The notes under the pieces: generated by a model
The model's database searches: none
What the model was told of the DNA's origin: nothing
What the model saw: the letters and a program-made list of their open reading frames with translations, nothing else
Program-made: the position numbers and the translations under genes
Assembly (NCBI GenBank): GCA_033851915.1
Contig: JAWSVM010000003.1
Span: 496,001-560,000, forward strand
DNA from: UBA1672 sp033851915
Lineage (GTDB): Bacteria > Pseudomonadota > Alphaproteobacteria > Micavibrionales > Micavibrionaceae
Direction of reading: 5' to 3'
Length of the DNA: 64,000 nucleotides
Shown here: piece by piece, positions 25,753 through 34,521 of the stretch
Position numbering within the stretch: position 1 is the first letter of the stretch
How the letters are laid out: each line of letters begins with the position of its first letter

Positions 25753-26234
25753 TGGATAGACTTGCACGTGCGTTTTTCTTAACCGAAATTGTAAAAGGGT
25801 TCTTATTAACCCTGAAATATATGTTTTTCGTGCCCAAGGTGACGATTAACTACCCCTATGAAAAAGGCCCGATTTCCCCGCGTTTCCGTGGAGAACACGC
25901 TTTGCGTCGTTACCCCAATGGTGAAGAACGCTGCATCGCTTGTAAATTATGCGAAGCAATCTGTCCCGCTTTGGCTATAACAATTGAAGCAGAGCCACGC
26001 GAAGATGGTTCTCGCCGTACAACGAAATATGATATCGATATGACTAAATGCATTTATTGCGGTCTATGTCAGGAAGCTTGCCCCGTTGATGCAATTGTCG
26101 AAGGGCCTAATTTTGAATTCGCAACAGAAACCCGTGAAGAGCTTTACTATAATAAAGAAAAGCTGCTGGATAATGGCGATCGTTGGGAAGCACAAATTGC
26201 GGCAAACATCGTTGCCGATGCGCCATATCGTTAG
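25752..26234 (+). CDS. nuoI: NADH-quinone oxidoreductase subunit I
   Basis: Peripheral-arm ferredoxin-like subunit with clusters N6a and N6b. 160 residues. The two 4Fe-4S motifs are intact: Cys61, 64, 67, 71 (CIACKLCEAICP) and Cys100, 103, 106, 110 (CIYCGLCQEACP). The amphipathic N-terminal helix that lies on the membrane (FFLTEIVKGFLLTLKYMF) is present. Last plus-strand gene before the antisense hypothetical gene. Confidence 0.97.
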   Translation: MDRLARAFFLTEIVKGFLLTLKYMFFVPKVTINYPYEKGPISPRFRGEHALRRYPNGEERCIACKLCEAICPALAITIEAEPREDGSRRTTKYDIDMTKCIYCGLCQEACPVDAIVEGPNFEFATETREELYYNKEKLLDNGDRWEAQIAANIVADAPYR

Positions 26235-26236
26235 TT

Positions 26237-26569
26237 CTATATAATCGGTTCGTCTAGGAATTCGAAGGTCACCGGCTTTTGAGATTCTCTAATACCGACT
26301 TCTATCTCTTCGTTAGGAATGCCATATTTTTCCATGTTTTCTGCATTCGTGGCTTCTAGGGCTTGTTCGGCTGCTTCGAATGTCAACGTAACAGATTGCT
26401 CAACTGCATCTGATGAAAATACAATATCATTGCCGGATGCTTTTTGTGTTGCAAGTTGGTTATACTGTAACGTGCAGGCTTCTCTTACCTTGATGTGATT
26501 TTCAGCTGCTTCGTACTCATCCATATCAATTTCTATTACTTCTATTTCGCTGTCTTGCTTATCTACCAT
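26237..26569 (-). CDS. Small acidic hypothetical protein, antisense within nuo
   Basis: Not recognised. The start is set at ATG 26569 because AGGGAAAAG lies just upstream; earlier in-frame ATG 26587 and TTG 26596 are possible. About 110 residues, very acidic (IEVIEIDMDEYEAAENHI), with no signal peptide, membrane segment or metal motif, and predicted mostly helical in the middle (VTLTFEAAEQALEATNAENMEKYG). It ends 2 bases from the nuoI stop, convergent. Coding status is supported by length, ribosome-binding site and the absence of any overlapping gene, not by homology. Confidence 0.5.
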   Translation of the reverse strand: MVDKQDSEIEVIEIDMDEYEAAENHIKVREACTLQYNQLATQKASGNDIVFSSDAVEQSVTLTFEAAEQALEATNAENMEKYGIPNEEIEVGIRESQKPVTFEFLDEPII

Positions 26570-26892
26570 TATCTTTTCCCTATTCATTTTGCCCAAAGAT
26601 TAAACATAAAGTTGCAAACTGTCAAATATACTATTCTTAGAGTATAGCACCGAACAGAATGGTAATGATGAGCGACGTTCTAAATACTTTACCCTGTAGA
26701 AGATTTTCAAGGAAATAGAACGAAAAAGAGGGGTGTATTTATATAATCAGTGAGTATTAAGAAAATACCGAGTCTTTTTACTTGATAAATCAACATAAAA
26801 AGCAAAAATAGATAATGTTTTTTGATTTCTGACCTTGCAGTAACGTTAAGAAAAGATTAGAAAATAAGACGAATAAGAATAGAGACATTTCG
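26570..26892. other. AT-rich gap before nuoJ
   Basis: About 320 non-coding bases between the antisense hypothetical gene and nuoJ. Very AT-rich, with an inverted repeat TATACT/AGTATA near 26627-26647 and several T/A tracts. It must hold the promoter for the antisense gene and probably a secondary promoter for nuoJKLMN, but I cannot single out convincing boxes. No RNA gene or terminator is evident. Confidence 0.5.
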
Positions 26893-27507
26893 ATGGTCAT
26901 ACAGGCACTCGCCTTTTATTTATTTGCAGGAATTTTAGTTGTAAGCGCTTTGATGGTTATTACAGCGCGTAATCCTGTACATTCCGTCTTGTTCTTGATC
27001 CTCGGCTTTTTTAATGCTGCAGGGATATTCATTCTTTTAGGCGCTGAATTTATCGCGATGATTCTTGTGATTGTCTATGTCGGTGCGGTTGCCGTGTTAT
27101 TCCTGTTTGTTGTTATGATGCTTGATATTAATTTTGCCGATTTGCGAAAGGGCGGAATGCAGTATGTTCCTCTGGGGATTATTATTGGTGGAATATTGTT
27201 GTTTGAATTCGTAACTATTTACACTTATTGGCAGTTTTCTCCTGAGGCTGCGCAGAATGCGGCTCTTCCAATAGCTTCCTTTGGTGATGCACAAAATTCA
27301 GAGGCTTTGGGCTTGGTGCTCTATACAGATTATATTTTCCCATTCCAAATGGCCGGCCTGATATTGTTTGTCGCGATGATTGGTGCAATTGTTTTGACGC
27401 ACCGGACACGACCAGGGATTCGCAAGCAAAAAGTTTCAGAGCAGCATGCAAGAAAAGCATCCGATGTTTTGGAAATTAAGAAAATATCATCGGGAACAGG
27501 GGCATAG
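26893..27507 (+). CDS. nuoJ: NADH-quinone oxidoreductase subunit J
   Basis: Membrane-arm subunit with five helices. 204 residues; the conserved segment of helix 3 with VIVYVGAVAVLFLFVVMML (contains the pi-bulge region) is intact. The C-terminal 30 residues are hydrophilic. It restarts the nuo series after the antisense gene and AT-rich gap. nuoK begins 2 bases after its stop. Confidence 0.96.
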   Translation: MVIQALAFYLFAGILVVSALMVITARNPVHSVLFLILGFFNAAGIFILLGAEFIAMILVIVYVGAVAVLFLFVVMMLDINFADLRKGGMQYVPLGIIIGGILLFEFVTIYTYWQFSPEAAQNAALPIASFGDAQNSEALGLVLYTDYIFPFQMAGLILFVAMIGAIVLTHRTRPGIRKQKVSEQHARKASDVLEIKKISSGTGA

Positions 27508-27509
27508 AT

Positions 27510-27830
27510 ATGGAGACGCTTGTAAATATTGGTATGACGCATTTCCTTATTCTCGCGGGGATTATCTTTACGATTGGTGTGTTCGGAATATTTTTGAATC
27601 GAAAAAATGTCATTGTTATATTGATGTCTATTGAGCTTATGCTGCTGGCGGTTAATATAAATTTCATCACATTCTCTGCTTATCTTGATGATTTAGTGGG
27701 GCAGATTTTCGTTATGTTTATCCTGACCGTCGCCGCTGCAGAAGCCGCGATTGGCCTTGCTATATTGGTTGTATTCTTCCGTAATAAAGGCTCTATCGCC
27801 GTGGAAGACTTATCAGAGATGAAGGGGTAG
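27510..27830 (+). CDS. nuoK: NADH-quinone oxidoreductase subunit K
   Basis: Three-helix antiporter-like membrane subunit. 106 residues, close to the usual 101-102. Conserved Glu residues in helices 2 and 3 are visible in VILMSIELMLLAVNINF and VAAAEAAIGLAILV, the residues linked to proton translocation. Lies 2 bases after nuoJ and 3 bases before nuoL. Confidence 0.96.
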   Translation: METLVNIGMTHFLILAGIIFTIGVFGIFLNRKNVIVILMSIELMLLAVNINFITFSAYLDDLVGQIFVMFILTVAAAEAAIGLAILVVFFRNKGSIAVEDLSEMKG

Positions 27831-27833
27831 ATT

Positions 27834-29978
27834 ATGGAACTATTTGCTGTTTTCCCTCCTTTGTTCGCCTTCTTGATTGCGGGGCTGTTTGGTAAGAGTA
27901 TTGGTGACAAAGGGTGCCAGTTTATTACCTGCGCAGCGGTCATCGTTGCGGCGTTGTCTTCTATTACGCTGTTCTTTGAAGTTATCTTGACTGAAAACAT
28001 GGTGGATGGATCGTATTCAACCATTCTTGCTGATTGGATAACATCAGGTGATTTCAGTGTGCGTTGGGCATTAAAGATTGATCAGCTCGCCATTGTAATG
28101 ATGTGTGTCGTCAATATCGTTTCTGCATGTGTGCATGTTTATTCCGTTGGATATATGAGCCACGACCCCTGTAAAGGGCGGTTCATGGCGTATCTTAGCT
28201 TGTTTACATTCGCGATGTTGATGCTGGTGACGTCTGACAATTTGTTGCAGCTTTTCTTTGGTTGGGAAGGTGTCGGTGTTGCATCTTATCTTTTGATTGG
28301 TTTCTGGAACCATAAGCATTCCGCCAATGCCGCGGCGCAAAAAGCATTCGTTGTGAACCGTATTGGTGACTTCGGCTTGGCTCTGGGGATTATGGCGATT
28401 TTCGTTGTGTTCGGCAGTATCGAGTTTGACACTATTTTTGAAAATGCGGAGCAGCATGCCGCAACGACTATGAATTTCCTTGGTTTTGAATTGCATGCTC
28501 TGACTGTAATTTGCTTGTTGCTGTTTGTTGGCGCGATGGGTAAATCGGCGCAGCTTGGTTTGCATACATGGCTTCCTGATGCGATGGAGGGGCCAACGCC
28601 TGTCTCCGCGCTTATCCACGCCGCAACGATGGTGACGGCAGGGGTGTTCCTTGTTGCGCGGTTCTCGCCGGTGTTTGAATATGCCCCGATTGCATCAATG
28701 GTTGTGACTGTTGTTGGTGCAACGACCGCCTTTGTCGCGGCAACAATTGCTTTGACGCAAAATGATATTAAGCGCGTTATTGCTTATTCAACGATGAGCC
28801 AGCTTGGCTATATGTTTTTTGCGCTTGGTGTTTCTGCCTATGGCGCAGCGATTTTCCATCTGATGACCCACGCGTTCTTTAAGGCATTGCTGTTCCTTGG
28901 CGCAGGTTCGGTTATTCACGCAATGTCAGATGAACAGGATATGCGCAATATGGGTGGCCTGTGGAAAAAAATCCCCGTGACCTATGCGATGATGTGGATT
29001 GGTTCTCTAGCGTTGGCAGGTGTGTGGCCGTTTGCGGGTTATTTCTCGAAGGATATTATCCTTGAATCTGCATGGGCGGATCATACTTGGTTTGGTAATT
29101 ATGCCTATTGGATGGGGATTGCCGCTGCGTTTATGACGGCGTTTTATAGTTGGCGTTTAATTATAATGACGTTCCACGGCGCACCGCGTGCCAGTGAAAA
29201 AGTGATGAACCACGTGCATGAATCACCTTCTATTATGCTGATGCCTTTGATTGTTTTGGCAACAGGTGCGATGCTTGCAGGTGTCGTGTTCCATGGCGGT
29301 TTCGTTGGGTCATCAATGGAGCATCACGCCTCGGCCGAAATTAACGCAGAGATAACACCCGCAGCAGGCGATGAACATGGCCCTTCTGCTGAGGTGGATG
29401 ATCATGCCGCTGCTGATACCCACGAAGGTGATGCTCATCATGCCTCATCTCTGGATGTGAATGTCTGGTCAAAAGAATATTTCTGGCATGACGCAATCAA
29501 AGTATTACCACATAATGACACAGTAGAGGCCGCACATTCCGTGCCGTTCTGGGTTAAAAAAATGCCGATGGTTGTTGGCGCGTTGGGTATCTTCTTGGCC
29601 TATCTGATCTATATGGTGAAGCCGGGCAGCGCCGCGATAATCGTGCGTATATTTAAGCCACTGCATATTTTGTTCTTTAACAAGTGGTTCTTTGACCCTA
29701 TTTATCATTGCCTTGTTGTAACAAAGTCTTTGGCTTTGGGGCGTCTTTTCTGGCGCAGTGATAAGGCAATCATTGATCGCATAGGCGCAGACGGTGTCGC
29801 CGCCTTTTCCTTGCGCTTTGCGAAGGGGCTTTCCAAATTCCAAAGTGGCTATGTTTACCAATATGCGCTTGTCATGATTATTGCCTTTATTACGATTATC
29901 ACATGGTTTGTGTTAAAGGCTGACCCGTCATTTTATTCCGTAGCTAACATACAAAATGTGGAGGGCTTGATACGATGA
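27834..29978 (+). CDS. nuoL: NADH-quinone oxidoreductase subunit L
   Basis: Distal antiporter-like proton-pumping subunit with the long lateral helix. 714 residues, longer than the E. coli protein (about 613). Conserved core: NLLQLFFGWEGVGVASYLLIGFW, AMGKSAQLGLHTWLPDAMEGPTPVSALIHAATMVTAGV and KRVIAYSTMSQLGYM. The extra length includes a hydrophilic loop at about residues 490-545 very rich in His, Asp, Glu and Ala (DDHAAADTHEGDAHHAS). Overlaps nuoM by 4 bases (ATGA). Confidence 0.97.
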   Translation: MELFAVFPPLFAFLIAGLFGKSIGDKGCQFITCAAVIVAALSSITLFFEVILTENMVDGSYSTILADWITSGDFSVRWALKIDQLAIVMMCVVNIVSACVHVYSVGYMSHDPCKGRFMAYLSLFTFAMLMLVTSDNLLQLFFGWEGVGVASYLLIGFWNHKHSANAAAQKAFVVNRIGDFGLALGIMAIFVVFGSIEFDTIFENAEQHAATTMNFLGFELHALTVICLLLFVGAMGKSAQLGLHTWLPDAMEGPTPVSALIHAATMVTAGVFLVARFSPVFEYAPIASMVVTVVGATTAFVAATIALTQNDIKRVIAYSTMSQLGYMFFALGVSAYGAAIFHLMTHAFFKALLFLGAGSVIHAMSDEQDMRNMGGLWKKIPVTYAMMWIGSLALAGVWPFAGYFSKDIILESAWADHTWFGNYAYWMGIAAAFMTAFYSWRLIIMTFHGAPRASEKVMNHVHESPSIMLMPLIVLATGAMLAGVVFHGGFVGSSMEHHASAEINAEITPAAGDEHGPSAEVDDHAAADTHEGDAHHASSLDVNVWSKEYFWHDAIKVLPHNDTVEAAHSVPFWVKKMPMVVGALGIFLAYLIYMVKPGSAAIIVRIFKPLHILFFNKWFFDPIYHCLVVTKSLALGRLFWRSDKAIIDRIGADGVAAFSLRFAKGLSKFQSGYVYQYALVMIIAFITIITWFVLKADPSFYSVANIQNVEGLIR

Positions 29979-31528
29979 ATATGCCTCCTGTCCTCTCTAT
30001 TATGATTTTCTTGCCGCTGATTTGCGCCGCGATGGTGGCGTTGGTGCGTGGTGAGAAAGGTGATGAGGCCATTGTCGAAAAGAATATCAAACATCTATCC
30101 TTGTTTGGTTCGCTCTTTATTCTCGCTTTTGGCCTGTTCATGTATCAAAATTTTGATCCCAAAGCATCCGGCTTTCAATTCGAAGAACAATACACATGGT
30201 TCCAAAGCGCAGGGATCAGCTACCACCTTGGTATTGATGGTATCTCTGTGTTCTTTATTTTGCTTTCGGTCTTCCTGACACCAATCTGTATTTTGGCCAG
30301 TTGGAACAGCGTAAAAACTCGCATCAAAGAATATATGATTGCCTTCCTTGTGCTTGAAAGTTTCATGATCGGAACGTTCGCGGCATTGGATTCTATTCTA
30401 TTCTATGTATTCTTTGAGGGTGTCTTGATTCCAATGTTCTTGATCATCGGGATTTGGGGCGGGAAAAATCGTGTCTACGCATCCTATAAGTTTTTCCTCT
30501 ATACGTTGTTAGGCTCGGTTTTGATGCTGTTGGCGTTATTGATGCTCTACGTACAAACAGGCACAACAGATATCCCGACTTTGATTGCAAACCCTGTTGG
30601 CTTCGAGATGCAAAAATGGATATGGTTGGCGTTCTTTGCGAGTTTCGCAGTTAAAATGCCGATGTGGCCGGTTCATACATGGCTGCCTGATGCCCATGTT
30701 GAGGCCCCAACTGCGGGGTCTGTGATATTGGCGGGTGTGTTGCTGAAAATGGGGGGCTATGGATTCCTGCGCTTCTCTGTGCCAATGCTGCCTGAGGCCA
30801 GTATCTATTACGCCGAATTCGTTATGTGGTTCAGCGTGATCGCTATTATCTACACTTCTTTGGTCGCACTGGTTCAAGAAGATATGAAGAAGCTGATTGC
30901 TTATTCTTCTGTGGCGCATATGGGGTTTGTTACGCTTGGTATTTTCTCCTTCACGCAGCAAGGTCTTGAGGGCGCGGTTTTTCAAATGATTAGCCATGGT
31001 GTTATCTCTGCGGCGTTATTTCTGTGTGTTGGCGTTGTTTATGATCGTCTGCATACACGTGAGATTGGACGTTACGGCGGTCTTGTTAAAAACATGCCTG
31101 TCTATGCAACGTTCTTTATGATCTTCACCCTTGGTTCTGTCGGTTTGCCGGGGACGAGTGGTTTTGTCGGTGAATTCCTGTCATTGCTTGGTACGTTCCA
31201 AGTGAACACAGTGGTCGCGGCCTTTGCGACAACGGGTGTTGTGCTGGGCGCCGCCTATATGCTGGTTCTTTATAGACGCGTTATATTTGGTCCGCAGGAT
31301 AATAAAGATGCAGCCGAAATGAAGGATTTGACCACGATGGAAAAGTCGATTTTCATTCCTTTGGCAATTCTTGTGTTTTACCTAGGTGTGTTTCCGAATG
31401 TTGTCCTAAGCAGGATATCGCCGGCAGTGACTGAAATTGTATCAATTTATGAAGCCGTAGAGGCCACACCGGAACAAGCCTCTTTTGGCCCTGAAAACAC
31501 AAATACTGAAGAAGAGGAGGGTGAATAA
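29975..31528 (+). CDS. nuoM: NADH-quinone oxidoreductase subunit M
   Basis: Antiporter-like proton-pumping membrane subunit. 517 residues with the conserved Glu-containing helix region FFEGVLIPMFLIIGIWGG, the Lys helix VKMPMWPVHTWLPDAHVEAPTAGSV and KKLIAYSSVAHMGFV. C-terminal tail acidic (NTEEEEGE). Starts inside the end of nuoL and its stop TAATG overlaps nuoN by one base, so L, M and N are translationally coupled. Confidence 0.97.
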   Translation: MNMPPVLSIMIFLPLICAAMVALVRGEKGDEAIVEKNIKHLSLFGSLFILAFGLFMYQNFDPKASGFQFEEQYTWFQSAGISYHLGIDGISVFFILLSVFLTPICILASWNSVKTRIKEYMIAFLVLESFMIGTFAALDSILFYVFFEGVLIPMFLIIGIWGGKNRVYASYKFFLYTLLGSVLMLLALLMLYVQTGTTDIPTLIANPVGFEMQKWIWLAFFASFAVKMPMWPVHTWLPDAHVEAPTAGSVILAGVLLKMGGYGFLRFSVPMLPEASIYYAEFVMWFSVIAIIYTSLVALVQEDMKKLIAYSSVAHMGFVTLGIFSFTQQGLEGAVFQMISHGVISAALFLCVGVVYDRLHTREIGRYGGLVKNMPVYATFFMIFTLGSVGLPGTSGFVGEFLSLLGTFQVNTVVAAFATTGVVLGAAYMLVLYRRVIFGPQDNKDAAEMKDLTTMEKSIFIPLAILVFYLGVFPNVVLSRISPAVTEIVSIYEAVEATPEQASFGPENTNTEEEEGE

Positions 31529-32964
31529 TGGGTGATTTAAACATCATGTTGATTCTGCCTGAGATTTTCCTTGCTCTGACCGGTATGGGCTTTTTGATGC
31601 TCGGCGTTTTTCAAGGCAACCGTAGTACGGATGTTATCTGCTGGTCGGCCTGTGTCAGCTTTGTTATCGCGGCTGTCCTTCTAATGAAGGGGGATTGGAG
31701 TACACAATATATTCTCAATGATATGTTGGTAATGGATCAGTTCGCCGGTGTTATGAAGTTGTTGATTTTATTAGGGTTAATAGCATCCTTGGCTTTGTCC
31801 GTTCAGTATTTATATCAAGAGCGAATCGCCCGTTTTGAATATCCGGTTCTGGTTGTTTTTGCCGGTATTGGCATGATGCTTATGGTTTCTGCAAATAATT
31901 TCCTAAGCCTTTATATGGCATTGGAGCTGCAATCTTTGGCACTTTACGTCCTCGCAGCATTTCATAGAAACTCCTTGCGCTCAGGTGAGGCCGCTACAAA
32001 ATACTTTATTCTAGGCGCGCTTTCCTCGGGAATGCTGTTGTTCGGAATATCGCTGATTTATGGTTTCGTCGGTTCTGTAGATTTTACAACGGTACAAAAT
32101 ACTCTGGCTAATCTGCCGATGATCCCACCGGGCGTTGTTGTCGGAATGGTGTTTGTGCTGGTGGCAATGGCGTTTAAAATATCTGCCGTTCCGTTCCATA
32201 TGTGGACACCCGATGTTTATGAGGGCGCACCAACATGTGTAACGGCGTTCTTTGCGATTGTTCCTAAAATTGCGGCATTGGGCTTGTTAATGCGCTTGCT
32301 CTTCGGCCCGTTTGCACCGGCAGCGGAGCAATGGATGCAAATATTGTACTTCATGTCGATTGCCTCACTGGTTGTCGGATCGTTTGCCGCAATTGCGCAG
32401 GATAATATTAAACGCCTGTTCGCATACAGTTCGATTGGGAATATGGGCTATGCGATGATTGGTATTGTTGCCGGAACATCGCAAGGCGTAGGCGCAGTGA
32501 TTGTGTTTCTCTTTATCTATTTGGCGATGACGGCGGGTTCTTTCTCTATCATTTTGTTCATGCGCAGGAACGGTCTTGCGGTTGAAAAAATCAGTGATCT
32601 ATCAGGATTTTCTAAGAACAACCCTATTCTGGCCTACTCAATGGCTGTCCTAATGTTCTCGATGAGCGGTATTCCACCATTGGCAGGGTTCTTTGGTAAG
32701 TTATTCATTTTCCAAGCTGCAATCGAAAGTGAGCTTTACGTGCTTGCAACGCTCGGCATATTGGCCTCTGTTGTGGCGGCGTATTACTATCTGCGGATTA
32801 TCAAAGTGATGTTCTTTGATGAGGCTGCTGACCCATTTGATGAAGGCATGAATTTAGGAAAACGCGTTGTTCTTCTGATTTCAATGTTGCTGGTCTTTGG
32901 CTTTATCTTCTCCCCGAATACGATTTTAGATGGCGCGATGATTGCGGCGACGTCCTTGTTTTAG
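31528..32964 (+). CDS. nuoN: NADH-quinone oxidoreductase subunit N
   Basis: Third antiporter-like subunit, last of the complex I genes. 478 residues with ALELQSLALYVLAAF (conserved Glu), AFKISAVPFHMWTPDVYEGAP (conserved Lys) and KRLFAYSSIGNMGYAMIG. Length is typical. The nuoN-birA-coaX-rnj continuation is a hallmark alphaproteobacterial order. Confidence 0.97.
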   Translation: MGDLNIMLILPEIFLALTGMGFLMLGVFQGNRSTDVICWSACVSFVIAAVLLMKGDWSTQYILNDMLVMDQFAGVMKLLILLGLIASLALSVQYLYQERIARFEYPVLVVFAGIGMMLMVSANNFLSLYMALELQSLALYVLAAFHRNSLRSGEAATKYFILGALSSGMLLFGISLIYGFVGSVDFTTVQNTLANLPMIPPGVVVGMVFVLVAMAFKISAVPFHMWTPDVYEGAPTCVTAFFAIVPKIAALGLLMRLLFGPFAPAAEQWMQILYFMSIASLVVGSFAAIAQDNIKRLFAYSSIGNMGYAMIGIVAGTSQGVGAVIVFLFIYLAMTAGSFSIILFMRRNGLAVEKISDLSGFSKNNPILAYSMAVLMFSMSGIPPLAGFFGKLFIFQAAIESELYVLATLGILASVVAAYYYLRIIKVMFFDEAADPFDEGMNLGKRVVLLISMLLVFGFIFSPNTILDGAMIAATSLF

Positions 32965-32976
32965 GAATGCTTGCCC

Positions 32977-33714
32977 ATGGCACTTGACTGGCTGATCCAA
33001 ACATATGACCAACTTCCTTCTACGCAAGGGCGTCTTAAAGAGGCTGTTGCGGATAATTTTGATTTAGCCGAAGGAACGGTTATTTACGCGCTTCATCAAG
33101 AAAACGGTTATGGCCGCCATGGCCGCGTTTGGCAGAGTGATTCCAATAACCTGACATTCTCTATCCTGATAAAACCAGATTGTGCGATTGAGCATATAGG
33201 ACAAATCGCAATTTTAAGCGGTCTTGCCATATCTAAGGCCATTGATGATGTTATTGCACCGGAGCATAGCAGCATTCTAAAATGGCCGAATGATATTTTA
33301 ATTAATGATCGAAAGTGCTGCGGTATTTTGATTGACGCCGCGCCGATAAAGGATAATAAAGTCCCGTATTTCATTATCGGGATCGGTATTAATATTGCCT
33401 CCGCACCGCTAGAGACTGCGACGTTCTTGCAAGGTTACACAGATGTTACGATTGAGCGTGATAAATTTATGAAAGATGTATTGTCTTCTTTTTCTACCCT
33501 TTATACGCAATGGCAAAAGGACGGGTTTGAAGATATTCGCACGCAGTGGCTGGGCAAGACATATGATGTTGGCTGTGACATCGGCGTTAAAATAGATAAA
33601 GATCACGTTCAAGGCAAATTCAATACGATTGATATGTTGGGTAACTTGGTTATAACGTGCGGAAAAAACGATGAGAAAAGGAAAATAACATCGGGCGAGG
33701 TGTTTTTACTGTGA
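32977..33714 (+). CDS. birA: Biotin--[acetyl-CoA-carboxylase] ligase
   Basis: Attaches biotin to the AccB carrier of acetyl-CoA carboxylase. About 245 residues from ATG 32977 (AGGA about 10 bases upstream; an in-frame TTG lies two codons earlier). Motifs: DQLPSTQ near the N-terminus, the biotin/AMP loop GYGRHGRVWQS (family GRGRxGR), LKWPNDILIND and the KCCGILID strand. No N-terminal helix-turn-helix, so it is a ligase only and not a repressor, as is usual in alphaproteobacteria. Confidence 0.93.
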   Translation: MALDWLIQTYDQLPSTQGRLKEAVADNFDLAEGTVIYALHQENGYGRHGRVWQSDSNNLTFSILIKPDCAIEHIGQIAILSGLAISKAIDDVIAPEHSSILKWPNDILINDRKCCGILIDAAPIKDNKVPYFIIGIGINIASAPLETATFLQGYTDVTIERDKFMKDVLSSFSTLYTQWQKDGFEDIRTQWLGKTYDVGCDIGVKIDKDHVQGKFNTIDMLGNLVITCGKNDEKRKITSGEVFLL

Positions 33715-33750
33715 TAGGATTAGGCTGTGTATAATAAAGAAGATGAGCAA

Positions 33751-34521
33751 ATGCTGCTAGCCATTGATGTTGGGAATACAAACACTGTTTTTGCGCTGTT
33801 TAAGGGTGATATCTTGCAGCATTCATGGCGTTGCGCCACAGAGGCTTCGCGCTCCGTTGATGAATACGCGGTTTTCCTGAAACAGTTATTTGATTTGGAA
33901 AACATAAAGTGGAGCGATATTGGCGACGTTATTATCAGCTCCGTTGTGCCCGATACGGATTTTCATTTGACGGAATTATGCCGCAAATCTTTCAAGATCG
34001 AGCCATTATTTGTAAGCGCCGCCTTATCCAACATCAAGACCGACCTTGAACAGCCAAACGAGATCGGTGCAGACAGGGTCGCCAGCGTCGTCGCAGTGAT
34101 CGCGCATTATCAATTGCCAGCGGTGGTTATAGATTTTGGCACGGCAACAACATTTGATGTGATTGACGATCAAGGTGTTTATCAAGGGGGGGTCATTGCC
34201 CCCGGTGTTCGCTTATCGGTGGAGGCTTTAACATTGCGTGCGGCGAAACTACCCAAGATTAAAATAGAAAAGCCTGATAAGGTTATTGGCAAGAATACGT
34301 TGCAAGCCATGCAATCAGGCATGTATTGGGGCTATATCGGTGTGATCGACACAATTATCGAGAAAATTCAAAGTGAACTGGGCAGCGATGTTTTCGTTAT
34401 TGCTACAGGCGGTTTAGCGCCCCTGTACACGCAGAGCACAGATAATATACATGAAGTTGATGGTGATCTGATTTTAAAGGGTTTGTTGGAAATATATAAA
34501 AAAGAAAAAGCTGATGCGTAA
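33751..34521 (+). CDS. coaX: Type III pantothenate kinase
   Basis: First step of coenzyme A synthesis; the CoaX family belongs to the ASKHA fold and is insensitive to CoA feedback. About 256 residues from ATG 33751, chosen because the phosphate-binding motif LLAIDVGNTNTVFALF then starts the protein, as in the family; a GTG at 33727 is in frame. Further motifs: NEIGADRVAS, VIDFGTATTFDVID and GGVIAPGVRLS. Overlaps rnj by 8 bases. Confidence 0.94.
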   Translation: MLLAIDVGNTNTVFALFKGDILQHSWRCATEASRSVDEYAVFLKQLFDLENIKWSDIGDVIISSVVPDTDFHLTELCRKSFKIEPLFVSAALSNIKTDLEQPNEIGADRVASVVAVIAHYQLPAVVIDFGTATTFDVIDDQGVYQGGVIAPGVRLSVEALTLRAAKLPKIKIEKPDKVIGKNTLQAMQSGMYWGYIGVIDTIIEKIQSELGSDVFVIATGGLAPLYTQSTDNIHEVDGDLILKGLLEIYKKEKADA

